Part shown: one piece after another, positions 35,347-47,060 of the stretch
Layout: every line of letters begins with the position of its first letter
How positions within the stretch are numbered: position 1 is the first letter of the stretch
Assembly: GCF_030272615.1 (NCBI RefSeq)
Contig: NC_081415.1
Coordinates: forward strand, 103,346,796-103,410,795
Direction of reading: 5' to 3'
Source: Cryptomeria japonica
Lineage: Eukaryota > Streptophyta > Pinopsida > Cupressales > Cupressaceae
Length of the DNA: 64,000 bases
The notes under the pieces: model-generated
What the model saw: the letters and a program-made list of their open reading frames with translations, nothing else
Database searches by the model: none
Told to the model about the DNA's origin: nothing
Program-made: the position numbers and the translations under genes

Positions 35347-36575
35347 TGTTGAAAGGTTGATCAGAATGAGCTACTAATGTGTTGTCATTGATGTCAACAT
35401 TCTTTGGTTGTTATTAGTGACTGATCATTTTATTGATGTTGAGTTTTCTCTATAGTTGTGTTGAGAGATTTTCTCTGCATATGTTCTATGTTATGCATCT
35501 ATTCATGTAGTTTGGATATGTTGTTGAGCAATATTTAGAGATATTATATTTTAGATTTGGTGCTTCAAATTTTTGTGATAAGGAACTTGTGTTTACCAGT
35601 ATGTTTGATAGTGTTTCCATATGATATGCATGCTCCGCATTTATCCACATTATGGTTTCTGGTGTTGTAGTTTTGGAGTTAAGTTGATAATATCCTTAGC
35701 TTCATTCTATTTAGTTGGCATGTGTTCTTGGGCTTCAAAAGCACTGTTTCAAAGTTTGATGGTGTTTACTCCAGGTTTGGCCAACCTTGGGTGTTTACAC
35801 TTCATATTATTGCTCCGATGATTATAGATCATTGTATAACATGTTTGATGTTTATTTTTGTCCTAATTAAGATGTGTTGTGGTCCACTTTACATTATTTT
35901 CCACTGTGGGAATTTTTAGTACCAACCTAATTTGAGTTGTGTTCAGTTGAAATGCTTATCCAACCTTGGGAGACTTTACATATGTGAGGATGGTATAAAT
36001 AGAGGTGTGAGTATGGATGCAAACATCTATGAAAGAAAGTGGAATGCAATAAAGGTATGTGAAGGAGGATCTAACCCCTTGATTGTTAGATATTTGGTGT
36101 TTGATTTGGTGAAAAGTGTTGAGTAGTGTGAACTTTCATGTGCTAGCTATTGGAAGCAGTGAGACAAAGGTATCTATAGATCTTACAATTTTAGAAGTGC
36201 ATGAGTGGTGGATTCTTTCCCTTTTATTCTTCTTCATTTTGGTAGTGATCCCTCCTGCAGTGAGCCTCTCTTTCTTTCTCTCAGATAGTGAGCCCTTTTT
36301 TCAGTGAGCCTTTCTTTGTAAAAATCACCTTAACCAGTGTCACCCTAACATGTGTTCATATATTGAGAATAGCTTCTCTGTGGTTTTTCCCCTAACAGGG
36401 CTTTTGACGTAAAATCTGGTGTTTCATTATGTATGGTGTGCCTTGGTTTTTCATGCTCATATATTTCTCTGGATTATGTGTTAAATTTAAGTTGTTGCAT
36501 ATATGAATTAAGAAATAGAGTAAATATTTTATAAAACCGATTTGCCTGCCCTCTCAGTTGTCTTGTGTGTTAGAA
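35347..36575 (+). repeat. 3' LTR of Copia-A
   Basis: Starts TGTTGAAAGG. From 35655 on it matches 7657-8483. It contains GTGTTGTCATTGATGTCAACA, also seen in the Copia-B LTR, so the two elements are related families. The right edge near TTAGAATA is approximate. Confidence 0.78.
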
Positions 36576-36979
36576 TAATATGGAAAGGTGGTGGAATATA
36601 GACCTAAGAGGCATGTAGGATAGCATGAGGAAATTCACAATGATATTCATGTTCATTCATGAAAATTGGGTCAAATTCTAACATAGTAGTGAGAAGATGT
36701 TGGAGTACTTCACTTTCCTTCAAACAAGTTTGAAGAGACAAGTGAGAAAAGTAACAACATAGGTTGATAATCTAGTGGATATTCCTCACCAAATGTGTGT
36801 CTAGGTAGATAAATGAAGGACTAAAAGGATAATCAATAGAGTATACAATGATAGGACACAATATAAGAGAATGATTTTAATTGTTGAAAGTAGAGCATAT
36901 AGAGCTTTAAAGAAAATACATGATCTAGAAGAGAAAAGTGGGAGTGTATGGGTTAGCTTGTGGATAAGAAGATATTGGT
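36576..36979. other. Unassigned sequence right of Copia-A
   Basis: I see no conserved gene, LTR edge or repeat. It is probably an older eroded element or host intergenic DNA. Confidence 0.5.
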
Positions 36980-36984
36980 CTCAT

Positions 36985-38286
36985 TGTAGCTAGGAAATGT
37001 GGAAATCATCACAAGCAAATCAAAATACTAATCTAGCTCAATCACAAAAGCTCAAATGCAATGATCTATCCTAAACACACTCAATAAAGACATGAAAAGC
37101 AAAACATTCAAAGCTAAAAACTAAGCAAACCAAATGTAGATCTGAATGTTTTCTTCATGTGGCTCCATTGTCCTTCTTTCTTCTCCAAATATCCTTTGTT
37201 TGTGGATCTCACCTTCAAGTGCATAAACCTAATGTGAAAGCAAGATTGACATTGGCACAAGAATACTCAAAGCGTGATTGATTTGACAAAGTCATTAGAA
37301 AAAGTGATTATTCAATAATGTGATTCATTTGATTAGTTGGGATTGAAGAAATTCATCCAATTTATAGACAAATTGGAGAAATGATCAGATTAGCATGAAA
37401 GTGATTCAAATGGAAATTCAAATCAAGAATAGCAAAATTATGACATGTGTATGACAAATTGCTATGCAAGGATTTATGACAATTTATTACAATTTATGAC
37501 AATTTATGACAAATTGCTATGCAAGGATTTATGACAAGATTTTGAAATAGAAATAGACATTTAGGAATTTAGGAGAAATTAGAAAATTAAGTTAGAAATG
37601 GTGACTTGGAAATTAAGAAATTGATGAAAACTAGGTAAATTAATTAATAATTTCTCATTCATTAATTAATTTACAAAAATAGGAGGAATTAATTAGCCAA
37701 TTAAATAAATATTTAATTGTGACAAGAAGACTTAGGATAAATAAATAAATCATTTATCCTAAAGAGAAAATGGAGAGAAAATGACAAACAACGTTAAATG
37801 AATAAATCATAAAACCCTAGAAGATAAATTAGAAATGCAAGGACAACAATTAGGTCTTGATGTAAGATTGATTTAATGTCGATTCGATCATGATTTTGAA
37901 TTGATAAATGATTTGATTGATAAACAATTGAAATTGGTTGACAAATTGACCAATATTGATAAAGAGACCAAATTGATATGCGCCAATTGACATGATTGAA
38001 GAGGACAAGGATTGATGACAAATCGATCGCAAAATTGACAAGATTGACAAGGACGAGGATCGATGACAAATCGATCTCAAAATGACAAGATTGATAAGAG
38101 GACAAAACCCTAATTCAAAAGCAATAAAAATGAGGAATGCAGAAGAAGGACTCGATGCTCGCAAATGATAAAGACCAAGTACGCAACATAGAAGAAATGT
38201 TAATGCGACGGAAAAACCTAAAATGAGGCAATGTGAAAATGTTAAAGTATGACCTCGCAAGCGTTGACCATTTTTAGACGTCTACA
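36985..38286 (-). repeat. Solo LTR of a separate Gypsy family
   Basis: Flanked by CTCAT at 36980-36984 and 38287-38291. On the minus strand it starts TGTAGACGTCTAAAAATGG and ends CTAGCTACA, so both ends are TG...CA. Its start resembles the TGTAGACACC start of the Gypsy-N LTR, implying a related family. AT-rich palindromes (ATTAATTAA types) lie near 37640-37720. A direct duplication of GACAAATTGCTATGCAAGGATTTATGACAA-like text lies near 37448-37540. Confidence 0.88.
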
Positions 38287-38291
38287 CTCAT

Positions 38292-40979
38292 AATTAGACA
38301 AAATATATCAAAAAATTCCTAGAAATGACAATCATTATTGCATTAAATGATTAAATGCATGACAACAAGAATATGTGGTAGTATGAACATGTTGAACAAG
38401 GATATAATCAATAATTTACATATTTGAGGGCTTGAATGTATGAAAAATAATCTCATGAATACATAGTTAATAAAATTAATGGTTTTCAATGATAAAAGAG
38501 AATATGAAAATAATACACAATCAAACATTGACTACAATCAATAGGAAAGTTTTTAAGAACCTCCTACAAAAATTCACACTTGACAGCGAAAAAATATGCA
38601 GGAATCAATAGGAAAGTCATTGTGAAGGTTGAGAAGGATAGTCCACAAAGAATGTGATAATATAAAATTTCATGAAAATGGTCTTAGTCATAATAATACC
38701 AAAGGTTTGAAAAAAGATGTTGTATAACTTTCAAGGTAGATAACAAGAGTCCTAGCACTGATAAGATTTTCACAATGGACACTTCAAAAGATGTGATAAT
38801 CACCATAGTCAATTGGTAAGTGACATGAGTTAAGATATCCAAAACATGGTAAATATCTAGGACTATGTCTTTCAAATGGTATTCAAGAAAAAGTTTTAAG
38901 ATCATGGTAATGGAAAAGAAACAATGATAAAGGTTACAACATGCATGCACCATGGTTCACAAATATATAAACATATTAAAGGTCATGAGATATCAAGGCA
39001 TTGCATGACATGAAAATAATGGAAGACTTTTCAAGGGAATTACAATATGTCAAGAAGACAAAGACATCAAGTTCATGGATAAGATTAGTTTGTGACTCCT
39101 AAAAAGCATTTCGACATGTATACAGACTCTTTAGATGTATGAATGCATTCAATGGGAATTTTCAAGTAGTAATGACTCAGTTTCAAGCAATTCTAGAGGT
39201 CTTGAAATAATTGTTTCTTTTCAATCCAACCCTAAGGTTTTTCAGCTTCAAAATGAAGAAGAAAGCATGTCCTATAACCTTGGAGAGACAATTGAGTAAA
39301 CTGAGATTGTGGAGTAGGAATATAGGGGTTGAGTTAGAAAATATAGATGGCATTATGGGAGATTTTGAATTATTTTGAAGACCACCTAGGTCTTCACGGG
39401 TAGTTCCACTGCTTTGTAAAGGTCAAATCAGTACACCAAGTACGTGAAGCTAGACAAGGTCAAAAGATTGCAGTCACATCAATGACACTCCTCATAGGAT
39501 CCCAAGTAGATGGAATTAATCTTCTAGTATTTATTTTTTGGTATTATATTCTGTAATGTATTCTCTCCTATGTTTGAAGGAGATAAAGGATGCCTAGTTT
39601 AGAGTTTTACTTAGTTCTTTCTAGTCTTCCAAGATAATTTTTAAAGGAGGATCTGACATTGTAACCCATTTTTTCTCAATTGAAGTACTAAAAAAAACAT
39701 TGTACTTCATTTTAAAAGCAACAAGAATACTATTTTAGACTCACTTTACTATAAGAATACATTAGTTTTAAGATCAAAGTTTCCTTCAATATGTATTGTT
39801 CAATTATAGGTTAATCAAATGATGCATGTATTTTCTTGTGTTTCATCTTGAAAATCTTCATAATTTGTCTCAACTATAGATAGTAAAAAACAAACTTATA
39901 TGCAATTTTTAGACTATATAATGCATGTATAGAGCTATTAAGTTTTGAAGTTTTCTTCTTTTCCTCTCAAAAAATGGGGTTCATAGGTATTGTTTCTTTA
40001 AAATATTGATGAATAGTGTGTGAAAACTAGAAGTTGTTAAAAACATAGGTCTTTTTGAATAATTTTGAGTCATAAACAACAAGCATAAGTCATTTCAATT
40101 CTAGTGTATCACCACTATAGTATTATAAATTCATTTTCAAGTCACTTCTCACCCTTTTCTTATTGAAAAATAATTTAGAGTTAGGATAGAGGTGACAAAA
40201 AAGGGAACCAAACCTCCTTGGAAAACTAGAAGTGATCCCATGTTACACTAGGTTGTTGAGTTGATAGCTCGTCAAGGGTGAAATTTTTAGTGATAATAGC
40301 ATGTTTTTTGCCAAGAGGACATAATCATGCTTGTTAATGTCTTGATGGATATAATAATTTTTTAAGAAAGTTTACTTAAATAGACATGTATGTGTGTAAA
40401 TTGACCATTGGAAGATATACAAGGGTTATCATTAAGAAAGGAGATGGTTATTAAGCAAGATAAAATGACTTTAAATTGTGGGAACACAAGCATGCACTCT
40501 TATCCAAGAGGAAATGCACACGTGTGATAGTGTCTAAAGGGAAACAATTATTATGTGCTTATGTTTTGAGTAATTGAGAATAAATAATCATTAGTAGAAC
40601 AATATTTTTACAATAGATGAAGTTTGGTTATGGTGATTGTCAAGATTGTTTCATCTTAAGAGGGTCAAGAATAGTCCAACATATGTATATTATCAATCAT
40701 CACTAAAATAGGGACAAAATGAGATAGAAATGTACAAAGTATGCACTTTTTATCTCCACTAAAAATGAATAATATCTTAACATATCACATTTCTTTTCTA
40801 CACGATGCAAAAATCTACAACAATCTTATAAAATGGAGCTTAGCTCTTAGATGTTTCCACATTAACAATGTCTTGTCTACTGGTACCATTTATTTTCTAC
40901 ATTATGTGGGGATACATCCCCATTTTGAAACTTATATCCCCATCCAATAGACAATTCCAGGATTTTGACAGAATACAAG
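38292..40979. other. Unassigned 2.7-kb stretch
   Basis: AT-rich, with no domain I can recognise in any frame; the longer ORFs lack conserved motifs. There is no clear LTR or inverted-repeat edge inside. It is either ancient retroelement debris or host intergenic DNA. Confidence 0.5.
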
Positions 40980-42011
40980 TGTAGCATCCTATATTGTACT
41001 CCCTTACAATTTTGACCACATTTGAGCCCTCACCTTGGTGTTTGCACTTCGAGGCCTAAATAGGACCTGATTATGCTCTTTCTTTGCATATTTATCATCA
41101 ATTTCACTATGCACATCATCCTACCCTTAAAATTTGGAACCTAATTGGGTAGCACTAGGGCTCCACACCCTGGTCCTCTCTCAGGACCAGAGTTCCATGC
41201 CTTGTTCCTCCCAGTTACGGCCCAAAATTAGGCCCTTTAATAATCTTAAAATATGGGCTAAAAACGCATTATTATGTTGGCTCATGTCAGAAAATTAGTT
41301 TTTTTTTATGGGCAAGTATAAAAAGAGGTCTACCCCTCTCATTTGATCATCCAAAAATAAGCAATCAATCATTCAAGTTCAAGCAAGTAAGCAATCAGTC
41401 TTCCTTCAAGCATTAGAGAAATGAAAGTCAAGATTCAAGCATTGGAGCTGGCATTCATGTCTTATGTTGTTGAAGACTTCATGAAACCCTAATTCCATGT
41501 GGAGACAAACATAACTTCACAAGGAGGTATATCATTTATGATTTCAGGACCATTATTCAACATCTCCCTCAAAAGGAGAACATTTCCTTTACTGCAATTC
41601 AATCAGATTTCATTTCTATTTCATAGTTAATTCCAAAACTAGGGATTGACCTAAGACAAACCCCCTATTCTTAACCTATTTCCATTCCCTAGTGTTTGCA
41701 GGAATAGGTACGAAGATGTAATCTTCAAGATAAGCTTTATTTGTAGAGACGAATCGATGCCCCATTGGAGCACAAAAAGTTAGGAGGACCAAAATGACCA
41801 TCACTCCAGTCCCAAAAAATTAGGAGCTCCTTCTGGGAACAGGTCTGAATCCTCTTACAACCCTTAGATCCAAGTTCATAGCTCAATCTGACGACTGTAG
41901 CTTACTATTTATGCATTTTTACATCAATTTCTGACATATTTACCCTAATTTCAGCAAATTCAATAATTCAATTCAACTTAAGGAAAAAAAGGGGGTACAT
42001 TCAACACCCCT
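40980..42011 (+). repeat. Truncated LTR, distant Gypsy-1 relative
   Basis: Starts TGTAGCATCCTATATTGTA, like the Gypsy-1 LTR start, and shares CACCTTGGTG with TTTGCA just downstream plus a CCTGGTCC-type segment near 41170. A TATAAAAAGAGG promoter lies near 41309. It is cut at 42012 by the Gypsy-T 3' LTR; the remainder would lie beyond the window. Confidence 0.62.
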
Positions 42012-43423
42012 TGATGCTCTGCAAAATGTACACAATGTTAGATTAAAACCTATGGTCGTATAACACACAAAAGCATAAGAAATCGTTAATGTTAATCAAC
42101 CAAAAACTAATCTAAGCAGGCATATCAAAAGAGACACTAAAAATATGCTAAAGTATTTAACTATGGAAGTAAATACAACAAGGCATCTCCAAATGCCTTT
42201 TAACATGCTCTTAGCTCCTTCTCCTTTGTTCCTCTCCTCTCGAAGTTCCAAATTAGTGTAGCTCTCGGTAGCTTTTTGCACTATGGATGCTTATGGAGGT
42301 TCAAGATTGTAGATGATTAACTATGCTATGCAAGTGTAAAATAAGCTAAATATGAGATGTCATGAAATGAACTAAGAATTCTTTTTAGTCCAAAATGATA
42401 ATATATTAGTGATTTTATGCTAAAATGCTCTCTAGAAATTCCTATAGATTAAATGCATACAAGTTTTCAAGATCTGGATTATGAAGAAATGGGCTCTATT
42501 TATAGGAAAAATGGAGCAATGGATGGTTGAGATTGAGTAATCTCAGCAAGGGTCGGGATTGAATGACCATGTGAAGGCTTTCAACCCAATCCCGGGATGA
42601 CAAGTGTCAGTGTGAGATAGGTTGAGAGGAGAGGGAATAAGCATTTAACGCTTGACATGACCTGAGAGTTAACTTGGGAGTTAAGGTCGAGGTTGGGTTG
42701 AGTGAATAAATTCTTTATTCAAAGAATAAAGCTTTTATCCAATGGATAAACTCTTGTGCAAAGGTAAAAGGGATAACCATGGTTAAAGAAATAAATGCTT
42801 GAGGAGACACATCAGTCACATGAGGGTTGAGTTAGGGGTAACCATAAATGGTCATGTAAGAGCCATTAATGGTTTGGAAGACTTTAGAGGTTAGCTTGTT
42901 GGATACACAAAGCATTAAATGTTTTTCAAAGACTTTGAAGTCTTTGAGAAGTGACTCCAAATTGCTTAGGAATGTTACAATAATTAAGGGATGGATTAGG
43001 CTAATTAGGAAGGGGTTAGAAGAATCTAGAAGGGGGTTATGATTTTAAGTGGGTTTGGTGGGTGAGGGAAAATAGGAATTTTTATTAAAATAAAATTAGT
43101 TTATTTCAATTTGTGGTTGCAACTTGCATTTGTAGGAAAATGCAAGTGGGGGGAATAAATGATTTAAATAAATGTTTTATTTAATTTATTTAAAAGAGGA
43201 AAGAGGATTAAATTGAATAAATAGAATTTATTCATTTAATTGACTGTGAATTTAGTTTAATGAATTAATTAAAATAAATTGAATAATTTATTTAATTAAT
43301 AGGAGAATGTTTTGAAGACGAATTAATTAAATATCAATTTAATTAACTGATGGCTAGTGGATTTTTAATCAAATAAATATGAAATATTCATTTAATTAAA
43401 ATGGACAGATTTATGTGACTACC
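42012..43423 (-). repeat. 3' LTR of Gypsy-T
   Basis: Reverse complement matches the two solo LTRs end to end. On the minus strand the first base T of TGTAGTC has become G; the far end is GAGCATCA. It cuts into the LTR at 40980-42011; CCCCT at 42007-42011 would be the target duplication, with its partner outside the window. Confidence 0.88.
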
Positions 43424-43437
43424 TTTGCCCCTCTTTG
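43424..43437 (-). other. Polypurine tract of Gypsy-T
   Basis: On the minus strand CAAAGAGGGGCAAA abuts the LTR; the same tract precedes the Gypsy-N 3' LTR at 55947-55961. Confidence 0.8.
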
Positions 43438-45276
43438 AGATGGTGTGGTTTATTGCGTCATTTCAAAGAAAGAAAAATAGGTGTGAAGAAATGCCCCATA
43501 AAATTTTAATTTAGTGGGTGGTATGCCCCCTTGAGAGATGGGCTGAATTTTTTTGAAAAATCGGGCGATCTCTCAAAAAAGAATGAAAATTGGCAGGGTG
43601 GTAGATGAGAAGAATTTAGCAATGCTGGTGAAATAATGGAAGAAAACAGAGTGAATACGAAGAAATGACAAGCCAGTGAGTACCCTAGGGTCATGCAAGA
43701 GATACAGAGCAGATGTAGTGTGTGGTTTGGATTGATGCTATACAATTGGTCAAAATTGGTTGGACAATCTGGTGCAATCGGTTTAATTGCCTCAATCGAG
43801 TCAAAGTGTGACAATTGATGTCAGTTGGTCGCTTGGACAGGATAAAGTTTGAGTAAGTGAATCAAAGTGACCTGATGAGACTTAGACAATTGATGGAATT
43901 GTCCAATGAAGTCAAGGTATATGAAGCAAAATACTCATTGAGACGTAGACAATTGATGTAATTATTTGTTAGATTGTGTTTGATTGGTTGATCAATTGAT
44001 AGTGTGTGAATGTGATGGATGGTTGTGGTGAATCATAGAAGCCCCATTGAGACTAGGTCATTATGATAAATGGCTGATGTAGTCTAGGATTACCATGATC
44101 GATTCCTTGTTGAGACCCAAAGATACTTGATCAAAGTATATGTTGATAGTCTAGGTGTGTGTGAGTCAATGTGTCTATGTAGATAGAGTACTTGACTTGA
44201 TTGTGTGGATGACTGAGGATGGGAAGCACAACCCCCCCTATTCAGAGATGGATGGTGATGAACGTAGCTTGATTAAGTTGGTGGGAAATGATGAAAGGAT
44301 TATGATTAGGACCTAGATGGGGAGGGTGAGGGGGGGATTCAATGTTAGATAGAAGAAATGGAGGACCTATGACTCATTCCTATAGAAGAAGAGGAAAATA
44401 GAGTATGCATCCATTGTCATTACTATGTACGAATGATATGCAGCTATTTATGAATGTATGGATGGATGGAATGCAACGGAATGCAATATATACAGATGAG
44501 ATGGAATGACGATCCATAGTGCTTTATTTTTCATCATTGAGCTTTGAAATTTTGTAAGAAAAATATAAGCAACTTGACATAATGATTCAAGATGACTTGA
44601 GTATTCCTTACATGAATTTTGATATAGCAAGTTAATACAAGCAAATTGATATAATGGATCAAGTTGACCTGAGTATTTCTTGCAGAACAGAAAAGGATTA
44701 TCTCCTTTCATGCATGACTTGGAACGTCCTCCTTGATGTTTTGCCGATCATATCTTGAGACAAGTTCATACCATAATCAGAGATAAACCATCTTGGATGA
44801 GGTAGTAGGAACCAAGGATGGAGCATGGTACTTGCAAGCAAACAACATATATAAAGAATAAAGAATATGGACCATCGATAATGGTTCATGCTCATATGGT
44901 TGCGGTATACGCTATAGTCAGCAAGCCGTAGTGATCTATGACTATATTTCGCATAAGATCATGTAGCTTAGAGAACTTCCCATGTAGACACCATTAGTAC
45001 ATGCCCCAATACTTCATTGGAATAATTTGCAGAAGATACACAAACAATGTTGTAGGAACCTAAATGAATAACCTACAAATCAACCAAGTACTTGATAGCT
45101 TCAAACAAAATTTTCTTGTCAAAGAAAATGTCATCTTGTCTTTGTTTTTGGTAAGGAAGGATGCATCCTCATTGAAGACAGTTTGTGTGTTGATGTTGAT
45201 TGTTTTGGTCGATTTGGTAAGTGGTCATTTGTTTGAAGTATGTCACAATGTTTGTGTGTTATCTGCTTTGAAAAAC
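43438..45276 (-). other. 3' non-coding region of Gypsy-T, distal part
   Basis: The ~150 bp next to the polypurine tract align with the end of Gypsy-N (shared CATC/CAATCTCTC-x-AGGGGGCAT and CTTTGAAA-ACG near 43500-43600 versus 55850-55945). GACAATTGATG repeats occur near 43811, 43889 and 43950; the second can form GACAATT-gatgg-AATTGTC. No coding frame is recognised. The region continues at 56751 beyond the nested element. Confidence 0.6.
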
Positions 45277-45281
45277 GTATG

Positions 45282-46065
45282 TGTAGACACCTAAAATTGT
45301 CATGTCTAATTAAATACATATTTTTATTTATTTAATTATCTAAGCCTAATTCTTCCATTAATTAAATAAATTTTTATTTATTTAATTAATTCATTTATCT
45401 TCTTCTAGCCTTATTTCTCATTTAAATAAATACATTTATTTATTTAAATTATCCCTTTCCTAAATTAAATAAATATTTTATTTATTTAATTGTCCTACTT
45501 CTTCTATTGATTAAATAAATCTTTATTTATTTAATTAATTCATTATCTTTTTCTACACATGACACATGTCATTCATCTCTTAATTCATACACTACCTACC
45601 TCTTTCATTATTTTGGTATTTCTTTTACCTACCCTCTAATCCTAGCCGACCTCTCTTTTTACACCTCTCAATCTTAACCCTCCATTTCTTATTGTGTCTT
45701 TTATTTAAGGAGATGCTTTCTTCATTGTCAGACCCTAATCACTCAGACTAATCAACAATTTTGGAGTACTTGGCTACACTATGATCCTACTTGCAACCAC
45801 ATTCCGTTCTTTGTTGAGCTCTTGTGCATATAAAAATCTGAGAGCAAATATATCAAGCAAGATCAATGGAGATAGGAAGAATGGAGATCAAAACCCTATT
45901 GGACATGTGATGGTATAATCTTTTTGATTTTGAGTTATTTGCATTGTCTTAGGTAATCTTCATATGTTATGGTGGATCTTTGTTGTTGTTAGGCTAGGGT
46001 TTAGTGGTTGGATTCATTTAGTCTTTCAATTTTGTTATTATTGTTATCCATTTTCACCATACACA
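45282..46065 (+). repeat. 5' LTR of Gypsy-N
   Basis: TGTAGACACC ... CATACACA. The first third holds five AT-rich inverted repeats of the TTAAATAAA...TTTATTTAA type (45308-45545). A TTATTTAAGG element near 45702 may serve as TATA box, followed by the probable transcribed part. Confidence 0.95.
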
Positions 46066-46068
46066 TTT

Positions 46069-46086
46069 TGGCACGCCCGGTGGGAC
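46069..46086 (+). other. Primer-binding site of Gypsy-N
   Basis: TGGCACGCCCGGTGGGAC, three bases after the LTR, begins with the CCA complement. tRNA not assigned. Confidence 0.65.
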
Positions 46087-46169
46087 ATGGATTTTTCTTA
46101 GATCTATGTTTTTTTGTAGATTTTTCTAACCCTATATTGCTGTTTTGTAAAACAATTTGGAGAATAACC

Positions 46170-47060
46170 TTGTGCAGCTAGGGTTTTGGACACAAAATCA
46201 AGATCTTGGAGAGATTCGATCATATCTCATAAACGGCTAGGAAATTTTACACCAAATTTTTTTTGCAGGTTGAAGAAAGTATCAAGAGCTCTCAATCCAA
46301 AATTTAGAATTTTTGGAGCATATTTTCATTTTCTATGAATTTTTTTATGATTTTTCATAAAATATTAATTTTGAGAGCAAATGAGAGAATTTTTCGGATT
46401 TTCTTACATTTTTGGAAATATTTCATAATTATACACAGGATCTGTTCTTTGTAAATTTAATTTTGATGCAAAATATTTCCCTAAAAATCGGATCTTTAAA
46501 AATTAGGGTTTTTATTTATTTTGATCAGATCTCACAAACAGCTTCAAATTTTGCATTAAAATTTTTTTTACAGGTCAAGAAAAGTATCAAAAAGATTTAA
46601 TAAAAATTTCAGATTTTTTGGATCTATTTTGCATTTTATATGAATTTTTTATGATTTTTCATAAAAAAATAATTTTGAGAGAAAATTAGAGAATGTTTCA
46701 GATTTTCTTACATTTTTGGAAATATCTCAGAATTATACACAGGATCTATTCTTTGTGATTTTAAATTTGATATAAAATGATTCTTCAAAAATCAGATCTT
46801 TGAAAATTAGGGTTTTGCATTATTTTACTCATATCTCACAAACTACTTGGATTTGTTGTAGGAAATTTTTTTTGCAGGTTTGGAAGACCATCAATACTCT
46901 TCACTAAAAATTTTAGATTTTTTGAATCAATTTTGTATTTTATATGAATTTTTTTATTATTTTTCATAAAAAATTAATTTTTGGAGCAAATTAGCAAATT
47001 TTTTGGATTTTCTTACATTTCTGGAAATCTCTTGAAATTTTACAGGTGGTCTTTTTTTAT
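46170..47060 (+). repeat. Three ~300-bp leader repeats in Gypsy-N
   Basis: Units begin with TTAGGGTTTT-type text near 46173, 46502 and 46806. Each has an ATATCTCA-AAC stretch, a T-run ending in CAGGT (46255-46272, 46559-46576, 46863-46880), AAGTATCAA-like text, ATGAATTTTTTTATGATTTTTCATAAAA, and TTTTCTTACATTT-GGAAAT. Copies are diverged (by eye roughly three quarters identical). Confidence 0.8.

Larger units (their letters stand above)
7657..36575 (+). mobile_element. Copia-A, old host element split by nested insertions
   Basis: The pieces are 7657-8787, 16973-17809, 19277-20077 and 32881-36575. Read in order they give LTR, Met-type primer site, gag, CCHC knuckle, protease, integrase, RT, RNase H, polypurine tract and LTR, which is the Ty1/Copia order. 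The first ~308 bp of the 5' LTR lie upstream of the window, beyond Gypsy-1. The coding parts are full of stops and frameshifts. Four direct insertions into it, plus one insertion into an inserted element, show that it is among the oldest layers here. The exact 3' end (about 36575) is estimated from the 5' LTR end. Confidence 0.82.

Noticed and set aside
38684-38953. Hydrophobic minus-strand ORF of 89 codons
   Set aside because: No recognisable domain, AT-rich composition gives Leu/Ile/Tyr-rich frames by chance.
40980-42011. 3' LTR belonging to the 38292-40979 region
   Set aside because: No polypurine tract precedes it; GACAGAATACAAG is not purine-only, and no internal genes are visible upstream.
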